Of a stretch of 34,110 bases of DNA, positions 20,793 to 31,426 are shown one piece after another; within the stretch, counting starts at the first letter, position 1, and every line of letters begins with the position of its first letter. The notes under the pieces are model-generated. The model was given only the letters and a program-made list of their open reading frames with translations. It ran no database searches and was not told the DNA's origin. Source of the stretch: Irineochytrium annulatum. Lineage: Eukaryota > Chytridiomycota > Chytridiomycetes > Chytridiales > Chytridiaceae. The stretch is taken from NCBI GenBank assembly GCA_027600665.1, contig JADGJL010000186.1, positions 1 to 34,110 on the forward strand, written 5' to 3'. The position numbers were made by a program, and so were the translations under genes.

Positions 20793-22138
20793 GCTTGACC
20801 ACAAAAAATGAATCTCCAAAGGCTTGTTGCAAATGGACGCCAAGCCTCGGCCTCGGCGTCAACAACCGTCCGCCTCAACCTGCCGTCGCTGGTTGCGACT
20901 TTCCTCCAGCGCCATCTCCAGACGCTGCGACTCGCCCGCATCGCGTCGGTAGTGATCTGCGTGGCGTCCGTCGTCGTCTATGCGCGATGCTAGTCCTTTG
21001 CAGTGGCGCCCGAATGGCGTAGGGACCCGAATGGCGGAGACGAACGCGACGCTGCCGAACGAAGATGCGACAAGGTCTTGGGTTTCTCACATCCTGAAAA
21101 TAAGGTGTTTCTTTACCGCAAATTTAATTATGCAGATCTTATGGCCGATGTCGAATAGTATGCTCACGGGGCGCGGCAGTGTGCGCCCACTGGCCCTGCC
21201 TACGAATCCGAGGCTGCGGAACTTTCACTGCTTGCCTTGTTGCCGAGCGCGATGGGGGTGCTGACGTAGCACCCGTTCCTTCTTTCGACAGGTCTCAAGC
21301 GGTGAGTGAAATGCGGAGCTACTTGCTGAGTTCACGTTGTTGACTTTGTTCCAGGCCGTATTCCTCGACCGGGCCTATCGAAGCCGGATGGGCCTCCCGT
21401 CTGATGTCTTCTGCGGGGTGGGAGCACAACTCCAAAAGATGGTTGGCGGGAAGGAGCAACGGACAAGGGAAACATATACGTGAGGCCAGAAGGAAGAAAG
21501 ACCACCTCTCTCGGTCGCTGGATTTCCTAAATATCAGAGTTGTTGCCGTGCATGTATAAAATGGCTGCGAATAAAACGCTCTTTTGTGCGTCGTTGCCGG
21601 AGTGATAGTCGACCGAGCGGCGCATCCCTCCACCGCGTAGGTAGCATATCAGCTTCGCCGCCTCGCATCTGATGGGGAATGTCCGCGAGGCCGGACACAG
21701 TCGTGTTGAAGCACGCGAGCAGACAGTTGTTTACATGATCTTGGCATCGTCGCTCACGGTGGGGGGAGGAGGAGTTGGAGCAATACAAGGCGGACGGGGT
21801 GGGACGGATGGGTGGCCTTTCACGACGTTGCAAAACTCCAGGCCAAGTGTGAACTGTGGAACCTCTGGTTGGGTTTGGGATTGCTGTTCGCGTTTATTGC
21901 ATTACTAAATAAACGATCGCCTTTTACGAATAGTCTAGGTTTTAAAAAATAAAATAAAAAATGATAAAAAAACGAGAACGGCAGGCAGACAATTAAGCGA
22001 GCGCGTGATTAAACGTGCGCAATCGGCACAAATAATGCTCATGACAATTGAATCTAATGAATCAATGGCTTTTTTGGGGCATGTTGTCATGTAAACACGC
22101 TTATGGTGCTGAACGATTGAGCGTGACGGTGTCAGAGT
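20793..22138. other. intergenic stretch between two minus-strand genes
   Basis: The left part is the upstream region of the TCF25 gene. The right part (about 21880-22060) is AT-rich with oligo-A runs and lies downstream of the S41-like gene, so it is probably its 3' untranslated region. Frames of up to about 100 codons exist on both strands in between, but none has a motif or a supporting splice structure. Confidence 0.45.
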
Positions 22139-25100
22139 TTACTGCTGCGGGTACTGCTGCTGCCCGTACACCGACGGCTGCCGGGCCGGAGCTGGACCAG
22201 CGCCGTGAGGGGCGTAGAAGGGCTGTGGCTGGCCGTAGAGGGGTTGCTGCTGCTGGAGCTGTTGGGGCGCATACACGGCCTGCGGTTGTTGTTGCGAGTA
22301 GATGCCTTGCGGCTGGGTCGGCTGTTGTTGCGAGTAGATGCCTTGCGGCTGGTTCGGCTGTTGTTGCGAGTAGATGCCTTGCGGCTGGGTTGGCTGCTGT
22401 TGCAAGTACATGCCTTGCGGCTGGGTCGGCTGCTGCTGCGAGTAGATTGCCTGCGGCATCGTCGGCTGCTGCTGCGAGTAGACGCTCTGCGGCTGGCCAT
22501 ACGCGTTCGGAGCGTATGGGCTCTGTGGCTGCCCAAAGCTCTGGGCCGCCTGCGGTGGCGCGGGCTCACCGTGCAAGGGCTTGGGCTCGGCGGCGGCCGC
22601 GGCCCCGTAGGGGACAGTGTGGAGGCCCGAGGAGGGCGTCGACTCGCTGTTGGTGGACGGTGACGACGCGGCGGCCTTCTTCGCGCGACTGCGGCGGACA
22701 AGGAGGAATCCGACAATGGCGGCGATAAGAATCAGGACGACACCTCCGCAGGCTGTTGTGGTAATTGCCGCAGTGTTATTTATTGGGGCCGTTAAAGTGA
22801 AAGAACGGAAGAATGAACGCACCTGCTCCGATGATGACCGCCAGGCTAGGTTTCGTCGACGACCCTGACCCGGGTTTTGCGACCGCATTCGCAGCTCCCG
22901 GTGCCGGCGTCGACATGCCATCCGCAAACGTGGCGGGCGTACCAGCGATCTGCCCAGCAAGCGCGGTCCAGATCCCTACCAAATCCGTCGCGTTCTTAAT
23001 CGGCAGGTACGTCGCGTCCGCGAACGGCGCCTGCACGAACTCCACCGGCATGGCGGAATCCCCCACGGCCGTCCCCGGAAGATACGCGCTCTCGAAAGGG
23101 AAGTAGATGTCGGCCATGTACGGCACGAAGGGCTTGTCGTCCGTGCCGTCGATAGATGTCATGTCGGCCTGCAGACTTGACCCGGACGTGGACGTAAGCG
23201 GGGTGAAGAACGCGGGCGCGTAAGACGCGAGCCCCCCGTTGGGTCCCATGCCGAAGACGTAGGATGGCACCTTGTTTTGCTGAGCATTGTAGACGAACTG
23301 CGCGCATGACCCAGAGCACATGCCGTTGCTAAGGAGGATCATGGACGAGGCGGCAAAGGGCGACGAAGGGAGGGTGCCGAGGTTGACGTCGCAGGTGGCA
23401 GTGAAGCGTGACGAGCGCGGGACCCCGCGGACAGTGGTGATCGTCGAGATAGTGGACGCGCCGTTGACGGGTGTGTAGCCGTTCGTGCCGAAGTCGGAAA
23501 TGTTAGCGTCAGCGACGGCGTTAATAAAAAGGTCGCCGAAGCCCTCGGGGCCGCCGTGGAGGTACTGGGGGAATGGCAGGGCCATGTCGTATTGGAATGC
23601 TTCCGTGGTGCCGAAAAGGTACTTTGAGACGACGAAGCCCGCGCACGCGGGCCAGTTCGAGTTGCTGACGTCGATAATAAGAGTTTTCGCGCCGGCGCTG
23701 CTGAGTGCTCTCAGGCCTTTATCGATGGATGCAAATCGGTTGGGCCACGCGATTCTGTTTGTGCTGTTGTAATCGTAGATAGAGGGCGTCCAGACGCCGA
23801 CAGTAGAGGTCACCAAGTAGAAGCCGTTGCCTAGCTCGTCATAGTAGACGGGCTGGAGGGGGTAGCCGTCGCGGCGGGCGACGTTTACTGATGGCGGATC
23901 GGCACGTTTCAGGCGAGCAGCCGCCGGTTCCGCGTCACGCCGGCGGATGGGCGCGTTAAAGTCGGTAGCGACGCAGTACACGTCAAAGTACGTCGCGAAG
24001 TCGGTCTGCCTCCGGAGGAAGATGGCCTGCCATGGCACCGTCAGACTCAAGGTGTCGCCGGACGGTCCCTTAAGGGCATAGGTGACATCCCTCTGGTAGA
24101 ACTCGTCGTGTACATAGGCGCTCTCGGTGAGGAAGCCGCCTCCGTAGGTGGTGGTACCAAGGAGGAGCTCAAAGTAGGATCCGACTTCGTTCAAGGGGTC
24201 AGGATAGCCGTTGCGGCTGCCGAGATCGTTCAGGAGCGCCTGCCATTGTAGAGTGTGATCAGAAAGATTTGCAGATATGCAAACGAGAACGGCTTACGGC
24301 TGGTTCCTGCCCGTTGATGGATGTAACCTGATACCCCTTGTACTTTCCTGGGTCACCGTTGAGGACGGCAGTAAAAGCGCTCGTGGCGGCTTTGTACGCA
24401 CTGGCATGAATATTCGCCTCGACCCGAACGTCGCTGTCGGTTCGACCCAAGTAGAACAGCGGGCCAGTGGAATCAACGACAACATCTATCAGCCACGGCT
24501 GAAGGAACTGCCAGTTTCTAAAGCAAGTTGCGTCATAAGAATACCTGTGCAGGGAACAATGATGTTAGAGCATCAGCTTACAGGACGCCAAACACGAAAA
24601 GAAGAAAAGGCACGTACCCGAACGACGGCGGGATCGAGTTGACGGCAGCATATATTCTCGAATGCATCTGGAACTCGCTCGTGATGCTTGAGTCCGCGGC
24701 AATCCCATCAAGCATGCTGCCCAGGTCGATGTTTAGTTTGGACTTGACAAGGTCGAGGTTTGAGGCGAACGGCAAATAGTACTTGGTTGCAGAGACGAAT
24801 CTGTATGAGGGCATGAGTAAGCCGCTGGCATTGGCATGGGGTCCTTCTCCGTTAAGGTTAATGGATGGCTCGCATAGCTTCGGACGAGCTTGATATAGAT
24901 TCCATGCTTTTCCAGGCGGCAACGAACCGTCCCACGCCCTCCCTTCCTTGCCAGTCCCACCAGCCACACCGTCGTTTTTCGACTCAATCCCATCCAAACG
25001 TCTGTACACCGTCACCCAACTTACTCGCTCATGTTCTGCGTGTTAATCGGAAAAGTGTTGAAACATGCCAGCACCTTCGCAGCTGGGTACGACGTCAGGT

Positions 25101-25304
25101 TGTTCACCAGCCCGCCACACGCCGTCAACAGGGTCGGCGACGGCGTCCTCGGAGGATCTGATTGTTAAGAGGCCAGTTGATGATGAGCCGGAGGGATTCG
25201 TCCATGTTGTGGAAAGAGGTCTTACTGGTAAAGGCGCTGGCGGGCATGGCGCCTAATCCGACGACGACGGCCGCGATGACGGCGTGGATGTGGGAGGTGT
25301 GCAT
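22139..25304 (-). CDS. secreted, membrane-anchored S41-peptidase-like protein with repetitive tail
   Basis: Six exons on the minus strand: 25304-25226, 25157-25025, 24800-24618, 24544-24298, 24239-22823, 22752-22139 (890 residues; all phases agree). Exon 1 is a signal peptide (MHTSHIHAVIAAVVVGLGAM, then PASAF). The next exons carry the N-terminal motifs of CPAF-like fungal S41 proteins (ACGGL, KVLACFNTFP, EFQMHSRIYA, CFRNWQFLQPW), then YKGYQVTSINGQEP, AKTLIIDVSNS and the nucleophile-region counterpart LSNGMCSGSCAQF (about 23338-23300). One membrane segment lies at about 680-706 (ACGGVVLILIAAIVGFLLV), followed by RRSR and a 185-residue Gln/Pro/Tyr tail with 12-residue repeats, presumably cytoplasmic. 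The catalytic His and Ser appear replaced (see the findings), so it may be a non-catalytic surface protein. The 224-nt intron between exons 2 and 3 is the longest here and could hide a small exon. Divergent from the dienoyl-CoA reductase gene. Confidence 0.82.
22285..22495 (-). repeat. 36-bp coding tandem repeat (QPQGIYSQQQPT units)
   Basis: Read on the minus strand, the last exon of the S41-like gene repeats a 12-residue unit, consensus PTQPQGIYSQQQ, about five times, with variants PTMPQAIYSQQQ, PTQPQGMYLQQQ and PNQPQGIYSQQQ and decayed half units on both sides (GQPQSVYSQQQ, PQAVYAPQQ). The DNA copies are nearly identical in the middle and diverge at the ends, as expected for a minisatellite that changes in copy number. 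Confidence 0.9.
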
Positions 25305-26058
25305 CAGGAAAAAATTGGCTGGAGACGGCTTCGCGTTCTTGTTTTATGTGTCCCTGTCCCCTCTGTCTTGCACTGACCTGAAATCTTTGACCACAAACGC
25401 AAAGACGCCTTTGGCATCACTTGTAATTACACCACAATCACGAAGCCCCAATTCGACCGACCAGCTCGCATGGCTGGAAAGAAGGCGTGTGAGGTCCGAC
25501 GCCGCTTCAAGGATTGGCGCAAGGAGGACTCGACAAGGTCATCACTTTTATGACAAGGGCCAGAGGTGCGTTGATGCTCTGTGAAAGATAATGTTGCATC
25601 TGCCGGTGCACCTGGTCAAGTGAGTGTACTCAAGCCCGTTGAGCTCGTCTCGGTCTGCCCCATCACTGCCTGCACTTTGGACCGTTCGTTGCGGCCCTGG
25701 GGCCACTCAGCTGAGTTGTGGCCACTTTCATAACGCGTCGCAGCTCCGACTTTGTTGACCCGCGTCGTCCTTGCGCCGATCCAATGCTCCCGGTCGGCCT
25801 ACCGCCGCGTTTGCTGGGAAGCAATGGAAGGAAAGGAGAGCCTAGGACCGAAAACAGCACCAGGTAGTCGACGCCATTGATCACGAGGCCCCTGACGATG
25901 GCGTCCATCCACCATGACAGGGTCGGCTGGATTCATTCGTCCATGTGTCGGAGCGCTAAATTGTGTTTTTCCGACGCCCCTTGCATATATCCCCTCGCCC
26001 AGCGCCCCCATTCACCTCCCCCACATCTCCAACGCCTGCATATTCAACCGCCAGCAGC
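25305..26058. other. divergent promoter region
   Basis: This region separates the starts of the minus-strand S41-like gene (25304) and the plus-strand reductase gene (26059) and must hold both promoters. No frame in it shows a family motif. The right end is strongly pyrimidine-rich (about 25990-26045), as is common before fungal start codons. Confidence 0.55.
25984..25990 (+). promoter_or_regulatory. TATA-like element of the reductase gene
   Basis: CATATAT stands about 70 bases upstream of the reductase ATG at 26059, followed by a C/T-rich tract. Position and composition suit a core promoter with a short leader of 20 to 40 nt. Confidence 0.4.
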
Positions 26059-27451
26059 ATGTCCACCTTCAAGTCGGGCCTGACCCAGAATGCGACCAAG
26101 GCCGACACCGTCGAGATCTTCCAGGTGAGCTCTCCCTCCTGATCACCATCGCGCCCTTTTGCCGACAACCGCGATATCGCTAACACCGTCGATGATCACC
26201 TCCCGCAGCGCAACATCTTCAAGGGCAAAGTGGCCTTCGTGACGGGCGGCGGGTCCGGGATCTGCAAGGGCATGGCCGAGGCCATCGCGAGGCACGGCGG
26301 GCGCGTCGCGATCGCGGGGAGGACGCAGTCCAAGCTGGATGAGGCAGCGAGGGAGATCACGCAGAGGACGGGGATGGAGGTCTTGCCCGTGAGCGCGGAC
26401 GTGAGGTCGTTCGAGCAGGTGGAGAAGGCCGTGAAGGCGACGTATGAGAGGTTTGGGAGGATTGACTTTGTTGGTGAGTGAGATGCTCTTGTTAAAGCTC
26501 TCGATTGGATAGCCGGTGGTGGGGCTAGGGTTTTTAAGGGGCATCATGCGGGGATGCGCTGGTTTGCCCCTTGCGATTTTCTTTTCCAGCACCGACAACC
26601 AAACCTAATGTTCACCTCCTTCCCTGTCACAGTCTGCGGCGCTGCCGGCAACTTCCTCGCGCCCGCCGAGGCCCTCTCGCACAATGCTTTTAAGACCGTG
26701 ATCGAAATCGACCTCGTGGGGACCTTCAACACCTGCAAGGCCGCCTTCCCTTACCTGAAGGAGTCCAAAGGCAGCATCATCAACGTCACCGCAACGTTGC
26801 AGTACACCGGGACGGCTTTGATGGCGCACGCGTGCGCCGCCAAGGCCGGCGTGGACGCTTTGACGAAGGTTTTGGCGATCGAGTGGGGTCCTTATGGTAA
26901 GTAAATCGACGGGTGGAAGAGGCGCGATGGGGTCGGCGGAACTAACAGTTTGACGACTTCAGGCATTCGCGTGAATGGTGTTGCTCCCGGGCCGATTGAG
27001 GACACGATCGGAATGTAAGTGTTGTGTGCCTGCTTCTATCCATCTCTTTAAAAGCATTTTAACGTGCATAATCCTTTAATGTTAGGTCGAAGCTAACTCC
27101 GGACGCATACAAGCAGAAGGCCATTTACGGCATCCCGCTTCGGAGCTACGGTGCGAAATCGCTTTTGTCTTCCTCAATGTTTTGCCCACATAACTGAAAT
27201 ATCTCAACTTAGGTACCATTAAGGACATCGAGCACGCGACCGTCTACCTCTTTTCCGAGGCCGGCCGGTGGTACGTTGTCAAACCGACCCTGGTTATATT
27301 TCATACTCATCCACATTCCAATAGGGTGACGGGCTCATTCTTCGTAATCGACGGCGGGCAGTGGATCGGATCGTCGGCCGGCGCCCTTGCCATCTCGTCC
27401 GAGGAGCTGGCGAGGAAGAAGCAGGAGCACTCAAACAAAAGCAAGATCTGA
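26059..27451 (+). CDS. SPS19: peroxisomal 2,4-dienoyl-CoA reductase (SDR family), Sps19/DECR2 type
   Basis: Seven exons: 26059-26124, 26209-26473, 26633-26896, 26963-27014, 27086-27150, 27213-27270, 27325-27451 (298 residues; every phase agrees). NADPH-dependent enzyme of peroxisomal beta-oxidation that removes double bases of unsaturated acyl chains by reducing 2,4-dienoyl-CoA to 3-enoyl-CoA. Visible motifs: the Rossmann loop VTGGGSGICKGMAE (residues 33-46; the Cys where most SDRs have Gly is also found in yeast Sps19), AIAGRT, the family signature CGAAGNFLAP, NAFKTVIEIDLVGTFNTCKA, HACAAKAGVDALTK with the catalytic Lys, GIRVNGVAPGPI and VTGSFFVIDGGQW. As in other DECR proteins the usual SDR Tyr of YxxxK is absent. 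The last three residues, SKI, fit a peroxisomal targeting signal 1 of the non-canonical [SAC][KRH][LMI] kind. Length is normal for the family. A TATA-like element lies 70 bases upstream. Confidence 0.93.
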
Positions 27452-28094
27452 TTCGGGTTCGGAGGGCATGTTGCGGAAACGGGGTGGAGGGGCGGAGCGC
27501 AAACTATGAGCGGGTGGATGTTATGGGGCTGTGCAACTCTCAATATGCATCATAAAGAAGTTCTTTTTAGCGATGAGCCAGCTCGGGTTTCTTTCCCGTC
27601 ATGCAAAAACACGAAGACTGGCAAGGTGACGAGCGCGTCGATGGGGTATGAAAACGTTGGCCACAGAGTGATGGCAACCGCCAGCATACGCGCATCTGCA
27701 GGGTTGAGGATGGCGACCATCGCAGAGGAACTCGCGCGGCTGACAGCGTTGGCCTCAGGCCGATGCGTCCGCGTGGTTCTGACACGGTCCTCAAGCGAGA
27801 TCACGATTGCAACGGACCTCTGACGCGTTGAAGGTAACGATGAGGCAGCTCGGGCCACGCCCAGAACGCAACCTCCGCGCCTGGCGAGTCAGGCAAGTTC
27901 TCGCCGGACGCGGCCGGCATTGGGGACGTTTCCACACCCCAGGCCGTGACGCGCTGCGCTGATGACATGGCAGGAGCTCAATCTCGCAGTCCATCATAGG
28001 AGCGCCACAGGCTCAGGGGGCTGTGAGGGGCAATATGAAGCCTCGTCAGGATAAAACGCACAGTCATTGAGACATCCAACACCATCAGAGCGCC
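27452..28094. other. intergenic stretch with two opposed frames of about 100 codons
   Basis: Frames at 27506-27823 (+) and 27858-27550 (-) overlap almost fully, so at most one can be real. Neither shows a motif I recognise. The region probably holds the 3' end of the reductase gene and the promoter of the Sel1-repeat gene. Confidence 0.45.
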
Positions 28095-30909
28095 ATGCCG
28101 TCCCCACACCCGCACAGGGCGTCCCTCCAGCCGCCGCCCAGGCACTCCTCCTCGATGCTGGCGGACCCGTCGTCGCCGACGCGCCCCAGGTCGCCCGCCT
28201 CCGTGGCGGGGTCCGGTTCGCAAAGGTCGTCGCCGTCGGCGTCCCCTCGCAGGCGCCCTGTCTCGATGCCGCCGCAGCCCGTGGTCCGGAGCGACCCGAT
28301 CCCGACGCCCCCGAACGAGCCCTTCCTCGAGCAGGACGACCTCGACGCCCTGTTCGACGGCGCGATCGAGGCCCTTGACACCGCCTGCGCGGAGCACCGG
28401 TCCGCGTCACCCTTGCCGCAGCGGACTTTCACCATGACGAGGCCGCCGGCCAGTGCGGGTGGTGCCGAGGGCCAGTTCGCGCACATCGAGCAGTGGGAGG
28501 CCGAACGGAGGCAGGAGTCCGCCTCCAACATCTCGTACTTTGAGAGCGAAGGGTCGGGACGCGCTGGCGGGGCGGATGGGGCAGGCGGGGAGGATGCGGA
28601 AGTGGTCCCGGAGATGGCGAACGCGATCGCGATCTTGAACGACCTTGCGGACAACCATCACTATCTGCCGGCCGTCATAGCCCTTGCGCGGTTTAACGAC
28701 GTGGAGGTCCCGAGGAGTCAGGGTGGTCCGCCGCGGAAGGGATCACATGGGTTTGTGCCTGATATGAAGGTATGCGCTCGTCGTTAGCCTGTCGTTTATC
28801 CTTGGTTACTTATATATTCACTTGCAGCGATCCGTCTACTGTTACGAGATCGCCGCCAACTCGGGCCTGTACCCCGACGCCCAGCTCCGCATGGGTCGGT
28901 GGCTCGAGTCAGGACTCCACGGCATCATCCTCCCCGATCCCCGCCGCGCCCTCGAACTGTATCAAGCTGCGTCCGACGCCGACCCGCCGTCTTACGAGGC
29001 AATGTGCTGCCAGGCCCGTTGCCTCGAGATCGGGTTGGGACTGGAGGGCGGTCGCAAGGACCCCGTGACCGCCCTCTGGTTGTACCGTAAGGCCGCCGAG
29101 GGCGGGTACGCGCCGGCCCAGTTTGAGCTTGCCTACTGCTTGCACCACGGCGTCGGTACCGAGAAGGGCGCAAAGGACATGAAGCAGGCCGTCGCGTGGT
29201 ACAAGAAGGCCGCGGCCGCCGGCGATCCAGCGGCCTGCGACTCCCTGGCGGCCTTGTACATGGAGGGCGTGCACGTCGATCGCGACGTGGCGCGCGCTGT
29301 CCGGCTCTTCGAGCGCGCCGCCGACCGCGGGAACATGTACAGCCTCAACCAGCTCGGCGTCTTTTACGAGAACGGCGACAAGAGCATCGGCGGCAAGCGC
29401 GACCTCGAGCGCGCCCAGGCCCTCTACAACAAGGCAGCGAATCTTGGGTACAGCTCGGCCCAATTCAACCTGGCGAACCTCCTCCGAACCCGCTCCAGCA
29501 GCTCGATGCCACTCGCCATACAATGGTACAAGCGAGCGTCCGACCAGCGACACCCGCAAGCTCTGATGCACCTGGCTGATCTTTACCAATCCGGTGAAGC
29601 CATGCCCCACCTTCCGAAGGATCCTGGCGCGGCCGCACGGCTGTACGCGCTCGCAGCCGACCGCGGCTGCAAGGGCGCACGCACCAAGCTTGCGGCCATC
29701 AAGATCGAGGAGGATGATTACGAGGCTGCCGTCCCGCTGCTGAAGAAGGCGGCCGCCGAGCGCGACCCGGCCGCCTTCCACCGCCTCGGCCTCCTTTATG
29801 AGTCCGGGTTGGGTGTGCGGAAAGACAAGAGCCGGGCGATCGAGCTCCACGAGGTCGCGGCGAAAGCCGGCCACGCGGCCGCCATGGCCCACCTGGCCGA
29901 TCTCCTCTCATCCCACGACGTCGTGTCGGCCGCTGGCTGGTACGAGCGCGCGGCGGACGCCGGCCATGCGACGGCCATGACGTCCCTAGCGGTCCTTTAC
30001 TTTAAGGGATACGGATCCCAACCTCGTGATCCGGTCAAGGCGGTGTCGCTGCTCGAGCGGGCAGCGGGCCTCAACGACGCGAGCGCGTTAAACGAGCTGG
30101 CAGACTGCCTTCGGACCGGCCGCGGGGTGGGGAAGGATGAGCGGCGGGCAGTCGAGCTATACCGGCGAGCGGCGGCCATGGGACTTGCGAGCGCGATGAA
30201 CAACCTGGGGGCCTGCCACGAGTTCGGGGTGGGCGGATGCAGCGTAGACCCGGCTGCGGCGTTCGGGTGGTATCGGAAGGCCTCCGATCTCGGCCTGGCA
30301 GTCGGGTCATACTCGCTCGCGCTCTGCTTGGAGCACGGGACGGGCGTGGAGCGTGACCCGGCCGCCGCGCTCCGGCTTTACAACCGAGCTGCGGAAGGGG
30401 GACACTCCGGCGCCATGTTCCGCGTCGGCCAGTGTTACGAGCGTGGCAGCCTTGGCTGTAACGTGGACCTTGAACAGTCGGTTGAGTGGTATCAAAAGGC
30501 TGCCGAGCAGAAGGACCCGGACGCCGCGTGCGCGATGGCCTTCATGTATGCGACGGGCAAGGGTGTGGTGAAGGACCTGAGCAAGGCTAAAGACCATTAC
30601 CTCCGCGCGGCGGAGAAGGGAAATAGGGTGGCGGAGAACGCGTTGGGGTGGTTTTACGAGAATGGGCTTGGCGGGTTAAGGAAGGATCCGGACATGGCTG
30701 TGGGTTTCTACAAGAGGGCCGCCGAGAAGGGGGAGGTGAACGCGCTTTTCAATCTCGGGGAGTGTGCTTGGAAGGGGCTTGGGAGCAAGCGGGATAAGGC
30801 GAAGGCGGCGGAGTACTGGCAGAGGGCCAGTGAGGCGGGACACATGCAGGCAACGGAGGCCTTAAAGAAATACAAGGTCCGGCCAGTGTCGATGTTGCGG
30901 AAGGAATAG
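28095..30909 (+). CDS. large Sel1-like repeat protein (about 18 repeats)
   Basis: Two exons: 28095-28769 and 28828-30909, phase 0, donor GTATGC, acceptor TTGCAG (918 residues). The first 175 or so residues are disordered and Ser/Pro-rich with acidic patches. Then comes a helical lead-in (AIAILNDLADNHHYLPAVIA), and from about residue 228 to 905 an almost unbroken solenoid of about 18 Sel1-like units of 36 to 40 residues, each with the [A]xxxLxxxYxxG..A..WYxKAAxxG pattern (AVAWYKKAAAAGDPAAC, AVELYRRAAAMGLASAMNNL, SVEWYQKAAEQKDPDAACAM). Sel1 solenoids are protein-protein scaffolds. Fungal members include Chs4/Skt5, which activates chitin synthase III, and Hrd3 of ER-associated degradation. I see no signal peptide, membrane segment or C-terminal CaaX box (it ends SMLRKE), which argues against a simple Hrd3 or prenylated Chs4. 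A cytosolic scaffold, possibly Chs4-related, is the best reading. The start is the first ATG of the frame. Confidence 0.88.
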
Positions 30910-31426
30910 GATAGTGACTTTTGTTTACCCATCGGCTTCCCTCGTGTACTCCGTTCTTCTTCCGTCGTCAATTCATGATCTTCAATTTTATCTATTTTAT
31001 TGTGATGCCAACATGTCGCATTGATCCTTAATATGGAATTGTTTGTAATTGACATTGACCATTGCCTTAAGTCGCAGTCCCTCCCTAAGAAATCTTTTAA
31101 AACAGTGTACTTGCCTTCGCGGTCGTGCGGCCCTGTCGGGACGCCTACACCCGCTCCCGACGCAATGTGGTCGATGCGGGCCCCTGCGCTTTTGGCGATT
31201 GTGCGGTGCGAAAGGGAAAAACAAACGGCCAAAACAACGAAGTGACAGAATAAACATGTTTAGTGTATGATCTCTTAGGAAATATACGGGATTAAATTGA
31301 GTTTCATGACGACACGAATTGCATCAAGATGATGGATGGCGTAACGGGCGTGAAGACTAGGGCATTCTCGCGAATTCGCAAAAGCCCCCGGCATCGTCCA
31401 CCATTCTTCGACAGATCGTCCGCAGA
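30910..31426. other. intergenic stretch, 3' end of the Sel1 gene and promoter of the pyrophosphatase gene
   Basis: The first 120 bases are T-rich, as expected for a 3' untranslated region and poly(A) site. A minus frame (31232-30708) crosses the stop of the Sel1 gene and has no family motif. I see nothing else. Confidence 0.5.

Noticed and set aside
20808..20993. Plus frame of 61 codons starting 15 bases from the TCF25 start, divergent, with a hydrophobic C-terminal stretch.
   Set aside because: It occupies the place where the TCF25 leader and promoter must be; it has no homologue I know and no room for its own promoter.
27506..27858. Two opposed frames of about 100 codons between the reductase and the Sel1 gene; the plus one slightly recalls a roadblock-type domain end.
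   Set aside because: They overlap almost fully, neither has a second family motif, and the second half of a roadblock domain is missing.
28909..29892. Minus frame of 327 codons opposite the Sel1 gene.
   Set aside because: Codon bias of the Sel1 solenoid leaves the antisense frame open; the plus strand has unmistakable repeated WYxKAA units.
30708..31232. Minus frame of 174 codons crossing the 3' end of the Sel1 gene.
   Set aside because: No domain or splice structure; a third of it is antisense to Sel1 coding sequence and the rest lies in AT-rich 3' flank.
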